A stretch of DNA of 64,000 nucleotides from Streptomyces sp. TSRI0107 (GCF_001905845.1 NZ_LIVZ01000005.1:434001-498000); one strand, 5' to 3'; positions 7,887-17,640 are shown, counted from the stretch's first letter. The notes: generated from the sequence alone by a model not told the origin. Program-made: numbers and translations.

Positions 7887-9721
7887 CAGTGCTCGTCCTC
7901 GCGGTGAGTGGCCCATTCCAGGAGGCCGAGGAACGCCCGGTTCAGCAGCGCCGAGTCGGCGGGCCGCAGCGGGCGCTGCGCCATCAGCAGGGCCTGGCCG
8001 TACAGGGACTCCGTGGCCGTGCCGATCAGCTCCCGGTCGGGCAGGGAACCGATCCGCCGGATCAGCGGATTGAGGTGGTTCAGCACCAGACGCGCGCGGG
8101 GGGCACCGCCGCGCAGCGAACCGAGGATGCCCGCCCACAGCTCGTCGGCCTGCTCCTCGGCCTCCGCGCGGGCCTGCTCGTGCCGGGCCGCCCGGTCGTC
8201 CAGATGCAGCGCGGGCACCGACAGCGGATGGAAGGAACGCAGGACGACGTCGCAGCCCAGCGGGTCCAGGGCGGCCCGCGCGGCGGCCAGGAAGTCCGCC
8301 AGCGCCAGCTCCTCGCCCGGGTCGACGGCGTCCAGATGGGCGGTCACCGTGTCCGCGTCCAGCTCGGCGACCGACGCCCCCGGACAGACCGACGGCAGCG
8401 CCTCGACCAGTTCGCTGTCGTAGGTGTAGCCGCCGTTGACGACGCCGACGCCCTGCGCGGAGGCGATCGGCGCGACCTGCCGGAACTCCTCCACGGTCCG
8501 CGTGAAGTGCACCACCGGGTGCCGCCGCGCGAACTCCTCCAGGGACAGCTGCCCGTCGGTCGTCTCGAAGGGCAGCCACGGCAGCATCGTGCGCAGCATC
8601 TCCCGGTCGTGCCGCGCCAGCGACTTCACACCCAGGTGGTGCACGGCGAGGAAGGCCGTCAGCCGCTGCGGATCACCGGCCGCCAGCCCGGTCAGCCAGG
8701 ACCTGATCCGCTCCCCGAGCGCCTCGCGTACGGCGGCCAGGGTCTCGTCCTCGTACAGCGCCTCCCGTGAGGCGGTGGGCCGCAGACTGTCGGTGTCGAG
8801 GACACAGCGCACGAAGAACGCCCAGTCGGGCAGCAGCTGCTCGGCCCGCTCGGTCAGCAGCATGCCCTTCAGATGCACCCGGTGCCGGGCGCGCTGGGCC
8901 GGGCTGACCGCGGCGGGCAGGACGTACGCGACACCGCGTATGCCCGCCAGCGGCACGTCCAGGTCGATCGAGTCCAGCGGCGTGAACCCGAACTGCTCGT
9001 GACAGTGCCGGGCGAGGGCCACCCGACGGGCGGCGGGGGAGGGGTACGGCCGGTCCCAGGGCGCGGGCAGGTCGGTGACCTCCTCCTCGCCCACCCGCAC
9101 GTCGTACGGCAGCAGCGAGCCGAAGTCCCGGGCCAGCGCCAGCACCCGCTCCTCGGACAGCCACTCCGCGGCACCGGGCCGCGCCACGAGGTGCACGGTG
9201 GTGCCGGGTTCGGGCCGGGCCTCGGCGGGCAGGGTCCGCACGGTGTACGAGCCGTCGTCCGACGCCGTCCACTCCACGGGCCGGGCGTCCGGCGTACGGG
9301 CGCTGCGGCTGACGACCCGGATCCGCTCGGCGACCAGGAAACACGCCAGCAGCCCGATGCCGAACTGCCCGAGGAAGTCCGAGCGCGCCTCCCGCAGGCC
9401 GTCGGTCCGCTTGGAGCTGCGGCCGATGGTCGCCAGCAGAGTGTGCACATCGGACTCGGTGAGCCCGATGCCGGAGTCCTCCACGCGCAGCGCACCGTCT
9501 TCCGCGTACAGCCGCACCCGGGCCGGGGCGTCGGGTTGCCCGGCCCGCCGGGCGGTGATGGCGTCGACGGCGTTCTGCAGCAGTTCCCGCAGGTAGACCT
9601 TGGGACTGGAGTAGAGGTGATGGGAGAGCAGGTCCACCAGGCCGCGCAGGTCGACCTGGAACGTATGAGGCGCGGAAGGTGCCTCGGATGCCTGTGATGA
9701 CTGTGAGGTCTGGGAGTCCAT
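7886..9721 (-). CDS. HSP90-family chaperone (HtpG-like)
   Basis: 611-residue Hsp90-type ATP-dependent chaperone. The GHKL ATPase domain (about 20-230) shows E46, N50 and D53 in RELLQNAVDAI, the EDSGIGL motif near residue 83 and GQFGIGLLACF near 115. The middle domain has the conserved Arg loop PTASREALYEDETL. The C-terminal dimerisation part includes LNHLNPLIRRI. The length is close to E. coli HtpG (624). The C-terminus is HREDEH, unusually acidic for a bacterial member. ATG at 9721 follows a low-complexity Ser/Gln head. GTG at 9727 is possible, and upstream in-frame starts exist to 9814. It is divergent from recG and coupled to the TPR gene. It could be an accessory Hsp90 rather than a general HtpG, since most Streptomyces are not known to rely on HtpG. 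Confidence 0.9.
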   Translation of the reverse strand: MDSQTSQSSQASEAPSAPHTFQVDLRGLVDLLSHHLYSSPKVYLRELLQNAVDAITARRAGQPDAPARVRLYAEDGALRVEDSGIGLTESDVHTLLATIGRSSKRTDGLREARSDFLGQFGIGLLACFLVAERIRVVSRSARTPDARPVEWTASDDGSYTVRTLPAEARPEPGTTVHLVARPGAAEWLSEERVLALARDFGSLLPYDVRVGEEEVTDLPAPWDRPYPSPAARRVALARHCHEQFGFTPLDSIDLDVPLAGIRGVAYVLPAAVSPAQRARHRVHLKGMLLTERAEQLLPDWAFFVRCVLDTDSLRPTASREALYEDETLAAVREALGERIRSWLTGLAAGDPQRLTAFLAVHHLGVKSLARHDREMLRTMLPWLPFETTDGQLSLEEFARRHPVVHFTRTVEEFRQVAPIASAQGVGVVNGGYTYDSELVEALPSVCPGASVAELDADTVTAHLDAVDPGEELALADFLAAARAALDPLGCDVVLRSFHPLSVPALHLDDRAARHEQARAEAEEQADELWAGILGSLRGGAPRARLVLNHLNPLIRRIGSLPDRELIGTATESLYGQALLMAQRPLRPADSALLNRAFLGLLEWATHREDEH

Positions 9722-9912
9722 CGTCACAGCGCCGTTGGGGGGAGAAGCTACGGCGCGGGGTCGGGCGGCCCCGGTGAGGCGGTGACCGCGGAAAGGATGG
9801 CCGGAGCGCGTCATCCTAGAGCCCGATCGAGCCGCCTGACCATGGCTTCCCCAGACCGAAACGGCATGGCCCGCAGGGCGTCACCTGCGCGTTGTCAGTG
9901 CCGTGGTGTGCA

Positions 9913-12111
9913 ATGGATCTCGTGCCCGCACTGGAAGAACCCCTGAAGAAGGTGCTCGGCCCCGCCACCGCGAAGGTGATGGCCGAGCACCTCGGCCTGC
10001 ACACCGTCGGCGACCTCCTGCACCACTACCCACGCAGATACGAGGAGCGGGGCCAGCTCACCCACCTCGCCGACCTCCCCATGGACGAGCACGTCACCGT
10101 GGTCGCCCAGGTCGCCGACGCCCGCCTGCACACCTTCGCCTCCGCCAAGGCCCCCCGCGGCAAGGGCCAGCGGCTGGAGGTGACCATCACCGACGGCAGC
10201 GGCCGGCTCCAGCTGGTCTTCTTCGGCAACGGCGTGCACAAGCCCCTCAAGGAACTCCTGCCCGGAACGCACGCGATGTTCGCCGGCCGGGTCTCCGTCT
10301 TCAACCGCCGCCTCCAACTCGCCCACCCGGCCTACGAACTCCTGCGCGGCGACAGCGAGGAGACCGTGGAGACCTGGGCCGGCGCCCTGATCCCCATCTA
10401 TCCCGCGACCGCCAAGCTGGAGTCCTGGAAGCTCGGCAAGGCGGTGCAGACCGTCCTGCCCAGCGCCCAGGAGGCCGTCGACCCGCTTCCGCCCGCCCTG
10501 CGCGAGGGCCGCGGCCTGGTCCCGCTCTCCGAGGCCCTGCTCAAGATCCACCGCCCGCACACCAAGGCGGACATCGCCGCCGCCCGCGACCGCCTCAAGT
10601 GGGACGAGGCGTTCGTCCTCCAGGTCGCCCTGGCCCGCCGCCGCCACGCCGACGCCCAACTCCCGGCGGTCCCCCGCAGGCCCGCGCCGCACGGCCTCCT
10701 CACCGCCTTCGACGACCGCCTCCCCTTCACCCTCACCGAGGGCCAGCGCAAGGTCTCCAAGGAGATCTTCGACGACCTGGCCACCGAGCACCCGATGCAC
10801 CGGCTGCTCCAGGGAGAGGTCGGCAGCGGCAAGACGATGGTCGCGCTGCGCGCCATGCTCGCCGTCGTCGACGCCGGCGGGCAGGCCGCGATGCTCGCAC
10901 CCACCGAGGTGCTCGCCCAGCAGCACCACCGGTCGATCGTGGAGATGATGGGCGAGCTCGCCGAGGGCGGGATGCTCGGCGGGGCGGAGCACGGCACCAA
11001 GGTCGTGCTGCTCACCGGCTCCATGGGCGCCGCCGCCCGCCGGCAGGCGCTGCTCGACCTGGTCACCGGCGAGGCCGGGATCGTGATCGGCACGCACGCG
11101 CTGATCGAGGACAAGGTGCAGTTCCACGACCTGGGCCTGGTCGTGGTCGACGAACAGCACCGCTTCGGCGTCGAGCAGCGCGACGCCCTGCGCGGCAAGG
11201 GCAAGCAGCCCCCGCACCTGCTCGTCATGACCGCCACGCCCATCCCGCGCACGGTCGCCATGACCGTCTTCGGCGACCTGGAGACCTCGGTCCTCGACCA
11301 GCTCCCGGCCGGCCGTTCCCCGATCGCCAGCCATGTCGTCCCCGCCGCCGACAAGCCGCACTTCCTCGCCCGGGCCTGGGAACGGGTGCGCGAGGAGGTG
11401 TCGAACGGTCATCAGGCGTACGTCGTCTGCCCCCGCATCGGCGACGAGGAGGTGGACATCAGGAAGAAGCAGTCCGCCGAGGACGAGGCGGAGAAGCGGC
11501 CCCCGCTCGCCGTCCTCGACGTCGCCGACCAGCTCGCCAAGGGCCCCCTCCAGGGCCTGCGGGTGGAGGTCCTGCACGGCAGGATGCACCCGGACGACAA
11601 GGACGCCGTCATGCGCCGCTTCGCCGCCGGCGAGACGGACGTCCTCGTCGCCACCACCGTCATCGAGGTCGGCGTCAACGTGCCCAACGCCACCGCGATG
11701 GTGATCATGGACGCCGACCGCTTCGGCGTCTCGCAGCTCCACCAGCTGCGCGGCCGGGTGGGCCGCGGCTCCGCCCCCGGCCTGTGTCTGCTGGTCAGCG
11801 AGATGCCCGAGGCCAGCGCCGCCCGCCAGCGGCTGAACGCGGTCGCCTCCACCCTCGACGGCTTCGAACTGTCCCGCATCGACCTCGAACAGCGCCGCGA
11901 GGGCGACGTCCTCGGCCAGGCCCAGTCCGGCGCCCGCACCAGCCTGAAGGTCCTCGCCGTCATCGAGGACGAGGAGATCATCGCCGAGGCCAGGGAGGAG
12001 GCGACCAAGGTGGTCGCCGCCGACCCCGAGCTGACCCACCTCCCGGGCCTGCGGACGGCCCTGGACGCCCTTCTGGACGAGGAGCGGGAGCAGTACCTGG
12101 AGAAGGGGTGA
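9913..12111 (+). CDS. recG: ATP-dependent DNA helicase RecG
   Basis: 732-residue branch-migration helicase that remodels stalled forks and Holliday junctions. The N-terminal wedge/OB-fold region starts MDLVPALEEPLKKVLG. The helicase core shows Walker A EVGSGKTMVALRA (about residue 302), the DEQH box VVDEQHRFG (about 414), motif III TATPIPRT and motif VI QLHQLRGRVGR. ATG at 9913 matches the start I recall for Streptomyces RecG; GTG at 9892 is in frame. The reading frame is complete and of normal length. It leads a run of rsmD and coaD. Confidence 0.96.
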   Translation: MDLVPALEEPLKKVLGPATAKVMAEHLGLHTVGDLLHHYPRRYEERGQLTHLADLPMDEHVTVVAQVADARLHTFASAKAPRGKGQRLEVTITDGSGRLQLVFFGNGVHKPLKELLPGTHAMFAGRVSVFNRRLQLAHPAYELLRGDSEETVETWAGALIPIYPATAKLESWKLGKAVQTVLPSAQEAVDPLPPALREGRGLVPLSEALLKIHRPHTKADIAAARDRLKWDEAFVLQVALARRRHADAQLPAVPRRPAPHGLLTAFDDRLPFTLTEGQRKVSKEIFDDLATEHPMHRLLQGEVGSGKTMVALRAMLAVVDAGGQAAMLAPTEVLAQQHHRSIVEMMGELAEGGMLGGAEHGTKVVLLTGSMGAAARRQALLDLVTGEAGIVIGTHALIEDKVQFHDLGLVVVDEQHRFGVEQRDALRGKGKQPPHLLVMTATPIPRTVAMTVFGDLETSVLDQLPAGRSPIASHVVPAADKPHFLARAWERVREEVSNGHQAYVVCPRIGDEEVDIRKKQSAEDEAEKRPPLAVLDVADQLAKGPLQGLRVEVLHGRMHPDDKDAVMRRFAAGETDVLVATTVIEVGVNVPNATAMVIMDADRFGVSQLHQLRGRVGRGSAPGLCLLVSEMPEASAARQRLNAVASTLDGFELSRIDLEQRREGDVLGQAQSGARTSLKVLAVIEDEEIIAEAREEATKVVAADPELTHLPGLRTALDALLDEEREQYLEKG

Positions 12112-12272
12112 CGGACGGCGCCGGTCAAGGGGCGCGGGGCTGGATCGATATGCGGCTCCGCCGCGGGGGCGCGATCGACCACGGCGAACCCGCGGCCGCC
12201 CACGACGGAAAGCACCCGCCACCTCCGCCTGCCAGACTGAACCCGTCAGTCACCCACCACCAAGGACCCCAG

Positions 12273-12860
12273 ATGACCCGCGTGATCGCCGGCAAGGCCG
12301 GCGGACGTCGCCTAGCCGTCCCGCCGGGAACAGGCACCCGCCCCACCTCCGACCGCGCGCGCGAGGGCCTCTTCTCCACCTGGCAGTCCCTGCTGGGCGG
12401 CCCCCTGGACGGCGAGCGGGTCCTCGACCTGTACGCCGGTTCCGGCGCCGTCGGCCTGGAGGCACTGTCGCGCGGCGCGGGCCACACCCTGCTGGTCGAG
12501 GCCGACGCCCGGGCGGCCCGCACGGTGCGGGAGAACGTCAGGAACCTGGGCCTGCCGGGCGCCGAGGTCCGGGCGGGCAAAGCGGAACAGATCATCCGTG
12601 ACGCCCGGCCGGAGCAGCCGTACGACCTCGTCTTCCTCGACCCGCCGTACCGAGTCACAGATCACGATCTTCGCGAGATTCTGCTCACACTCCGCTCGGA
12701 GGGGTGGCTCGCCGACGACGCCCTCGTCACCGTTGAGCGCAGCACCAGAGGCGGGGAATTCGTATGGCCGGACGGCTTCGAGCCGCTGAGGTCCCGGCGC
12801 TACGGAGAGGGAACGTTTTGGTACGGTCGCGCCGCCTCTACGTGCGAAGACGCACCATGA
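12273..12860 (+). CDS. rsmD: 16S rRNA (guanine-966-N2)-methyltransferase RsmD
   Basis: 195-residue SAM-dependent methyltransferase that modifies G966 of 16S rRNA. The family start RVIAGKAGGRRLAVPPG is followed by the SAM motif DLYAGSGAVGLEALSRGA (about 51-68) and the catalytic LVFLDPPY motif (about 121-128). The ATG is at 12273. The stop overlaps an upstream ATG in the coaD frame (ATGA at 12857), which supports coupling. rsmD-coaD pairing is widespread in bacteria. Confidence 0.95.
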   Translation: MTRVIAGKAGGRRLAVPPGTGTRPTSDRAREGLFSTWQSLLGGPLDGERVLDLYAGSGAVGLEALSRGAGHTLLVEADARAARTVRENVRNLGLPGAEVRAGKAEQIIRDARPEQPYDLVFLDPPYRVTDHDLREILLTLRSEGWLADDALVTVERSTRGGEFVWPDGFEPLRSRRYGEGTFWYGRAASTCEDAP

Positions 12861-12886
12861 CCGGACCGGAGAGCGAGGGAACTCAA

Positions 12887-13366
12887 GTGCGCCGCGCCGT
12901 CTGTCCCGGGTCGTTCGACCCGATCACCAACGGACACCTCGACATCATTGCCCGCGCCTCCCGTCTCTACGACGAGGTCTACGTCGCGGTGATGATCAAC
13001 AAGGCCAAGAAGGGCCTGTTCGAGATCGACGAGCGGATCGATCTGATCCGCCAGGTCACCTCCGAGTACGCCAACGTCCGCGTCGAGGCCTTCCACGGCC
13101 TCCTCGTCGACTTCTGCAAGCAGCGCGACATCCCCGCGATCGTCAAGGGCCTCCGCGCGGTCAGCGACTTCGACTACGAGCTTCAGATGGCCCAGATGAA
13201 CAACGGCCTCACGGGTGTCGAGACGCTGTTCGTGCCGACCAACCCCACCTACAGCTTCCTGTCGTCCTCGCTGGTCAAGGAGGTCGCGGCATGGGGCGGA
13301 GACGTCTCCCACCTGGTGCCGCAGGTGGTCCTGGAGGCCCTCACCGAGCGGCTGCGCCAGGACTGA
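12887..13366 (+). CDS. coaD: Phosphopantetheine adenylyltransferase
   Basis: 159-residue nucleotidyltransferase of coenzyme A biosynthesis (4'-phosphopantetheine + ATP to dephospho-CoA). It shows the nucleotide-binding GSFDPITNGH at the start and the C-terminal motif YSFLSSSLVKEVA. GTG at 12887 with GAGGGA upstream gives the usual 159-residue protein. The alternative ATG at 12857 would add ten residues and give a 4-nt overlap with rsmD. Confidence 0.95.
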   Translation: MRRAVCPGSFDPITNGHLDIIARASRLYDEVYVAVMINKAKKGLFEIDERIDLIRQVTSEYANVRVEAFHGLLVDFCKQRDIPAIVKGLRAVSDFDYELQMAQMNNGLTGVETLFVPTNPTYSFLSSSLVKEVAAWGGDVSHLVPQVVLEALTERLRQD

Positions 13367-13465
13367 TCCCCTGACGTCCCGTCACCCGGTGTCCACCACG
13401 CGCCCCATGGCCGTACAGTCGTCCCGTCCGTCTCCAACACAGCTGTAGAGAGTGGCGAGCACACG

Positions 13466-14548
13466 GTGGACGTGCAGAAGAAGCTCGACGAGATCGTCGC
13501 GGCGGTCTCCAGTGCCCGGTCGATGCCGATGTCGGCCTCGTGCGTGGTCAACCGCGCCGAACTGCTCTCCATGCTGGAGGAGGTGCGCGCGGCGCTGCCC
13601 GACTCCCTCGCCCAGGCGCGGGAGCTGATCGGCGGCCGTGAGCAGATGGTCGAGCAGGCCCGCCAGGAGGCCGAGCGGATCATCCAGAGCGCGCACGCCG
13701 AACGCGGCTCCCTGATCTCCGACACCGAGGTCGCCCGCCGCGCCCAGGCCGAGGCCGACCGGATCCTCGCCGAGGCCCGCCAGGAGGCCGAGGAGGTCCG
13801 CGCCGAGGCCGACGAGTACGTCGACTCCAAGCTCGCCAACTTCGAGGTCGTGCTCACCAAGACGCTCGGCTCGGTCGGCCGCGGCCGCGAGAAGCTGCTC
13901 GGCACCGGCCCCGGCCTCGACGAGCAGGGCTACGCGGACGAGGACGCCCCGGAGCGCAGCCACGACCCGGAGACCCTGCGCCGTACCGCCGACGAGTACG
14001 TGGACGCCAAGCTCGGCGCCTTCGAGGCGGTCCTCGCCAAGACCCTGGAGGCCGTCGGACGCGGCCGGCAGAAGCTGCACGGCCGGATCGCCACCGACGA
14101 CCTCGGCGCCCTCTCCGACGATCTCGGCACGGTCCAGCACTCCAGCGACGCCGACTACCTGGCCGACCTCGCCGCCCTCGCCGAGCAGGACGCCCAGGCG
14201 GAGCAGCCCGCCCGGCAGCAGCAGCCGGCCGAGCCGGAACCGGCGTACGGCTATCAGCAGCAGCCGGACCCCTACGGCGGCTACCAGCAGGGCTACGGCC
14301 AGCACGACCCCTACGGCTACCAGCAGGCCGACCCCTACGCCTATCAGGGCTACGACGCCCAGCAGGCCGCCTACGTGCCGCAGCAGGCCCAGCAGGCCCA
14401 GCAGGCCCTCCAGCAGGTCCCGCCTCAGCCGTCGCAGCCCCCGCAGGCCCAGCAGGGCTACGCCCTGGACGAGACCAGCCTCTTCGACACCAGCATGATC
14501 AGCGCCGAGCAGCTGAGGGCGTACGAACAGGGACGCGGCAACGGCTGA
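13466..14548 (+). CDS. DivIVA-like coiled-coil protein with duplicated segment
   Basis: 360-residue protein with a long Ala/Glu/Arg coiled coil (about 45-150, for example EQMVEQARQEAERIIQSA), of the sort annotated as cell division initiation or DivIVA-domain protein in Streptomyces. A 30-residue block is present twice: ADEYVDSKLANFEVVLTKTL at about 115 and ADEYVDAKLGAFEAVLAKTL at about 176, each followed by a GRGR(E/Q)KL tail. The C-terminal third is Gln/Tyr/Pro-rich (repeats such as DPYGGYQQGYGQHDPYGYQQ) and ends in an acidic tail. GTG at 13466 follows AGAGAG. A role in polar growth or envelope organisation is inferred from the class, not shown. Confidence 0.8.
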   Translation: MDVQKKLDEIVAAVSSARSMPMSASCVVNRAELLSMLEEVRAALPDSLAQARELIGGREQMVEQARQEAERIIQSAHAERGSLISDTEVARRAQAEADRILAEARQEAEEVRAEADEYVDSKLANFEVVLTKTLGSVGRGREKLLGTGPGLDEQGYADEDAPERSHDPETLRRTADEYVDAKLGAFEAVLAKTLEAVGRGRQKLHGRIATDDLGALSDDLGTVQHSSDADYLADLAALAEQDAQAEQPARQQQPAEPEPAYGYQQQPDPYGGYQQGYGQHDPYGYQQADPYAYQGYDAQQAAYVPQQAQQAQQALQQVPPQPSQPPQAQQGYALDETSLFDTSMISAEQLRAYEQGRGNG

Positions 14549-14557
14549 CCCCGCGGA

Positions 14558-14587
14558 TTGGGCCCAGAGCGAAAGGTCCAGTATCCT
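14558..14587 (+). promoter_or_regulatory. Likely vegetative promoter for yceD-rpmF-rnc
   Basis: TTGGGC (14558-14563) and TATCCT (14582-14587) are spaced by 18 bp, about 90 bp before yceD. This fits a HrdB-type promoter driving the yceD-rpmF-rnc group. Confidence 0.5.
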
Positions 14588-14678
14588 GGCTCTTCGGTCG
14601 CGCGTACGTTCGCGATCAGCGCTGCCCGGGAACACCGAAGGGCGGCGTCCGTCCGAGCTCGGAAGATCGAAAGCAGGA

Positions 14679-15323
14679 ATGGCTCCTCACGCCCGCCTCG
14701 ACCACCGCAACCCTCTCGTGTTCGACACGCACGAGCTGGGCCGGCGTCCAGGCGCGCTGCAGCGCCTGACCCGCGAGATCTCCGCCCCCCGGGACCTCGG
14801 TATCCAGGGAGTCATCGGAGTGCCGGAAGGCAACCCGGTGGAGCTCGAACTCCGACTCGAGTCGGTCATGGAAGGGGTGCTCGTCACAGGCACCGCCCGT
14901 GCAACGGCCGAGGGGGAGTGCGTAAGGTGTCTGGAGCCGCTGGAGCTCGAGCTCGAAGCGGACTTCCAGGAGATGTTCTCGTACCCTGACGCCGACGACC
15001 GGGGCCGTGTGAAAGCGGAACCGGCCGACGACGCCGAGGAAGACGAGGACAGGCTCTTTCTCGAGGACGGCCTGTTCGACCTCGAACCTGTGCTGCGTGA
15101 TGCGGTGGTGCTCGCACTGCCGATGCAGCCGGTGTGCCAGGAAGACTGCCCGGGCCTGTGCTCCCAGTGCGGAGCGCGGCTGGCGGACGACCCGGACCAC
15201 CACCACGACGCCGTCGACATCCGTTGGGCGGCATTGCAGGGACTCGCCGGTTCACTCGAAGACGGCGAGAAGGACGAGATGAGCGGCGCCGAAGCGGGCG
15301 TCGACGAGAAGCAGGAGAAGTAG
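14679..15323 (+). CDS. YceD/DUF177 family protein
   Basis: 214-residue DUF177 (YceD) protein, a family almost always encoded directly before rpmF and linked to 23S rRNA and large-subunit assembly. It has Cys motifs CVRCLEPL (about 77) and [13 protein letters not shown] (about 155-167) that probably bind zinc, and an acidic middle ([10 protein letters not shown]). The start is ATG at 14679. The stop is 2 nt before the rpmF GTG, so the two are co-transcribed. Confidence 0.92.
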   Translation: MAPHARLDHRNPLVFDTHELGRRPGALQRLTREISAPRDLGIQGVIGVPEGNPVELELRLESVMEGVLVTGTARATAEGECVRCLEPLELELEADFQEMFSYPDADDRGRVKAEPADDAEEDEDRLFLEDGLFDLEPVLRDAVVLALPMQPVCQEDCPGLCSQCGARLADDPDHHHDAVDIRWAALQGLAGSLEDGEKDEMSGAEAGVDEKQEK

Positions 15324-15325
15324 CC

Positions 15326-15499
15326 GTGGCTGTTCCGAAGCGGAAGATGTCGCGCAGCAACACGCGCCACCGCCGGTCGCAGTGGAAGGCTGCGGTCCCC
15401 ACCCTGGTTGCGTGCGAGCGCTGCCACGAGCCCAAGCAGCAGCACATCGCGTGCCCGTCGTGCGGCACCTACAACAAGCGCCAGGTCCTCGAGGTCTGA
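15326..15499 (+). CDS. rpmF: 50S ribosomal protein L32
   Basis: 57-residue L32, starting [20 protein letters not shown] with a zinc-ribbon CERC...CPSC (C+ form). The GTG start is at 15326 with AGGAGAAG upstream inside the end of yceD. The stop is followed within 20 nt by rnc. Confidence 0.97.
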   Translation: MAVPKRKMSRSNTRHRRSQWKAAVPTLVACERCHEPKQQHIACPSCGTYNKRQVLEV

Positions 15500-15518
15500 G
15501 CGGCTGGTGAGAGGCACT

Positions 15519-16328
15519 GTGTCCACGCCGAAGAAAAACTCTGCGGACAACCAGGCCTCGTCCCACACGCTTCTGGAAGGGCGGCTCGGCTACAAGGTCG
15601 AGTCCGCCCTTCTGGTGCGAGCGCTGACCCACCGTTCCTACGCGTACGAGAACGGCGGTCTGCCGACGAACGAGCGGCTGGAGTTCCTCGGGGACTCCGT
15701 GCTCGGCCTCGTCGTCACGGACACGCTGTACCGCACCCACCCCGACCTGCCCGAGGGCCAGCTGGCCAAGCTCCGGGCCGCGGTGGTCAACTCGCGCGCG
15801 CTGGCGGAGGTGGGACGAACGCTGGACCTCGGCTCCTTCATCCGGCTCGGCCGTGGTGAAGAGGGCACGGGCGGCCGGGACAAGGCGTCCATCCTCGCCG
15901 ACACCCTCGAAGCGGTGATCGGCGCTGTCTATCTCGACCAGGGCCTGGACTCGGCGGCGGAGCTGGTGCACCGCCTGTTCGACCCGCTGATCGAGAAGTC
16001 CTCCAACCTCGGCGCCGGCCTGGACTGGAAGACTTCCCTCCAGGAGCTGACCGCGACCGAAGGCCTCGGCGTGCCCGAGTACCTGGTCACGGAGACCGGC
16101 CCCGATCACGAGAAGACCTTCACTGCTGCCGCCCGCGTCGGAGGCGTCTCGTACGGCACCGGCACCGGCCGCAGCAAGAAGGAGGCCGAGCAGCAGGCCG
16201 CGGAGTCCGCCTGGCGGGCCATCCGCGCCGCGGCGGACGAGCGTGCCAAGGCGGCGGGCGTCAACGCCGTCGACATCGCTCCGGCCACCGGGGAAGGCGA
16301 AGCCGACACCTCGTCGGCGAACGCCTGA
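15519..16328 (+). CDS. rnc: Ribonuclease III
   Basis: 269-residue double-strand-specific endoribonuclease. In S. coelicolor the orthologue (AbsB/RncS) processes rRNA and many mRNAs and is needed for normal antibiotic production. The signature [11 protein letters not shown] lies near residue 55, the second acidic cluster [13 protein letters not shown] near 128, and a C-terminal dsRNA-binding domain starts about 170 ([16 protein letters not shown]). GTG at 15519 with GAGAGG just upstream is chosen. GTG at 15507 is also in frame and would give 273 residues. It is the last gene of the yceD-rpmF-rnc group and is followed by a hairpin. Confidence 0.95.
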   Translation: MSTPKKNSADNQASSHTLLEGRLGYKVESALLVRALTHRSYAYENGGLPTNERLEFLGDSVLGLVVTDTLYRTHPDLPEGQLAKLRAAVVNSRALAEVGRTLDLGSFIRLGRGEEGTGGRDKASILADTLEAVIGAVYLDQGLDSAAELVHRLFDPLIEKSSNLGAGLDWKTSLQELTATEGLGVPEYLVTETGPDHEKTFTAAARVGGVSYGTGTGRSKKEAEQQAAESAWRAIRAAADERAKAAGVNAVDIAPATGEGEADTSSANA

Positions 16329-16339
16329 CACCAAGGACT

Positions 16340-16374
16340 GAGCGCCCGCCCCCATATCCCTGGGGCGGGCGCTC
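16340..16374 (+). terminator. Hairpin after rnc
   Basis: A 13-bp perfect stem (GAGCGCCCGCCCC / GGGGCGGGCGCTC, 9-nt loop) sits 12 bp after the rnc stop and before mutM. There is no T run, as is usual for Streptomyces terminators. Confidence 0.7.
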
Positions 16375-16405
16375 GTCTCATCCATCGGTTTCCACGGGGG
16401 TTGCC

Positions 16406-17266
16406 ATGCCCGAGTTGCCCGAGGTCGAGGTCGTCCGACGCGGCCTGGAGCGGTGGGTCGCCCACCGGACCGTCGCCGACGCCGAGGTGCTGCACCCGCG
16501 TGCGGTGCGCCGGCACGGTGCCGGTGCCGACGACTTCACACACCGCCTCAAGGGCCACCGGATCGGCGTCCCGAGCCGGCGCGGCAAGTATCTGTGGCTG
16601 CCCCTGGAGGACACCGGACAGGCCGTCCTCGCGCACCTCGGCATGAGCGGCCAGCTGCTGGTCCAGCCGCACGAGGCCGCCGACGAGAAGCATCTGCGCA
16701 TCCGGGTGCGCTTCACCGACGCCCTCGGCACGGAACTCCGCTTCGTCGACCAGCGCACCTTCGGCGGACTGTCACTGCACGACACCACCCCGGACGGCCT
16801 GCCCGACGTCATCGCGCACATCGCCCGTGACCCCCTCGACCCGCTGTTCGACGAGGAGGCCTTCCACCAGGCGCTGCGCCGCAAGCGCAGCACCATCAAG
16901 CGGGCCCTGCTCGACCAGTCGCTGATCAGCGGCGTCGGCAACATCTACGCCGACGAGGCGCTGTGGCGTGCCCGCCTCCACTACGACCGCCCGACCTCCA
17001 CCTTCACCCGCCCGCGCACCCGGGAACTGCTCGGCCACGTCCGGGACGTGATGAACGCGGCGCTCGCGGTCGGCGGCACCAGCTTCGACAGCCTGTACGT
17101 CAACGTCAACGGCGAGTCCGGCTACTTCGACCGGTCCCTCGACGCGTACGGCCGTGAGGGACTGCCCTGCAAGCGGTGCGGTACGCCGATGCGCCGCCGT
17201 CCGTGGATGAACCGCTCCAGCTACTACTGCCCGCGCTGTCAGCGCCCGCCGCGCGTCTCGTCGTAG
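16406..17266 (+). CDS. mutM: Formamidopyrimidine-DNA glycosylase
   Basis: 286-residue base-excision repair enzyme (Fpg) that removes 8-oxoguanine and nicks the abasic site. Catalytic P2 and E3 follow Met ([14 protein letters not shown]), the helix-two-turn-helix region shows [14 protein letters not shown], and the C-terminal zinc finger has CKRC and CPRC. It starts at ATG 16406. Its last 28 bp overlap the 3' end of the convergent HxlR gene. Confidence 0.95.
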   Translation: MPELPEVEVVRRGLERWVAHRTVADAEVLHPRAVRRHGAGADDFTHRLKGHRIGVPSRRGKYLWLPLEDTGQAVLAHLGMSGQLLVQPHEAADEKHLRIRVRFTDALGTELRFVDQRTFGGLSLHDTTPDGLPDVIAHIARDPLDPLFDEEAFHQALRRKRSTIKRALLDQSLISGVGNIYADEALWRARLHYDRPTSTFTRPRTRELLGHVRDVMNAALAVGGTSFDSLYVNVNGESGYFDRSLDAYGREGLPCKRCGTPMRRRPWMNRSSYYCPRCQRPPRVSS

Positions 17267-17640
17267 CGCTCACGGGCCGCGAGGACGTCGTCCATGCGGC
17301 CCTCCACGAAGTGGATGAGGCTCATCAGCCGCTCGGTGACCTCGCGGCCGAGGGGGGTCAGTTCGTAGTCCACCCGGGGCGGGTTGGTCGGCTGGGCCTC
17401 GCGGTGCACCAGCCCGTCGCGCTCCAGCGCCTGCAGCGTCTGGGACAGCATCTTCTCGCTCACGCCGTCGACCCTGCGGCGCAGCTCGTTGAACCGGAAC
17501 GAGCCGCCGTGCAGCGCCCCCAGGGTGAGCGCGCCCCAGCGTCCCGTGACGTGCTCCAGCGTGCCGCGCGAGGGGCAGGCCTTGGAGAACACGTTGTACG
17601 GGAGGTCCTGCTCCGGCGCGTACCCCTGCGTGGTCGTCAT
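17239..17640 (-). CDS. HxlR-family transcriptional regulator
   Basis: 133-residue winged-helix regulator of the HxlR type. The family Cys C22 appears in [18 protein letters not shown], the recognition region is [20 protein letters not shown], and the wing is [12 protein letters not shown]. HxlR proteins often respond to electrophiles or redox stress through this Cys. The start is ATG at 17640. It is divergent from a flavodoxin-fold gene, the usual partner, so it most likely controls that gene and itself from the shared 168-bp region, which holds inverted repeats. Confidence 0.9.
   Translation of the reverse strand: MTTTQGYAPEQDLPYNVFSKACPSRGTLEHVTGRWGALTLGALHGGSFRFNELRRRVDGVSEKMLSQTLQALERDGLVHREAQPTNPPRVDYELTPLGREVTERLMSLIHFVEGRMDDVLAARERYDETRGGR

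Noticed and set aside
4695..7907. 1070-codon plus-strand frame over the TPR gene
   Set aside because: Antisense shadow; the minus-strand TPR frame has proper codon bias and coupling with HSP90.
9895..12222. 775-codon minus-strand frame over recG
   Set aside because: RecG motifs on the plus strand explain the region.
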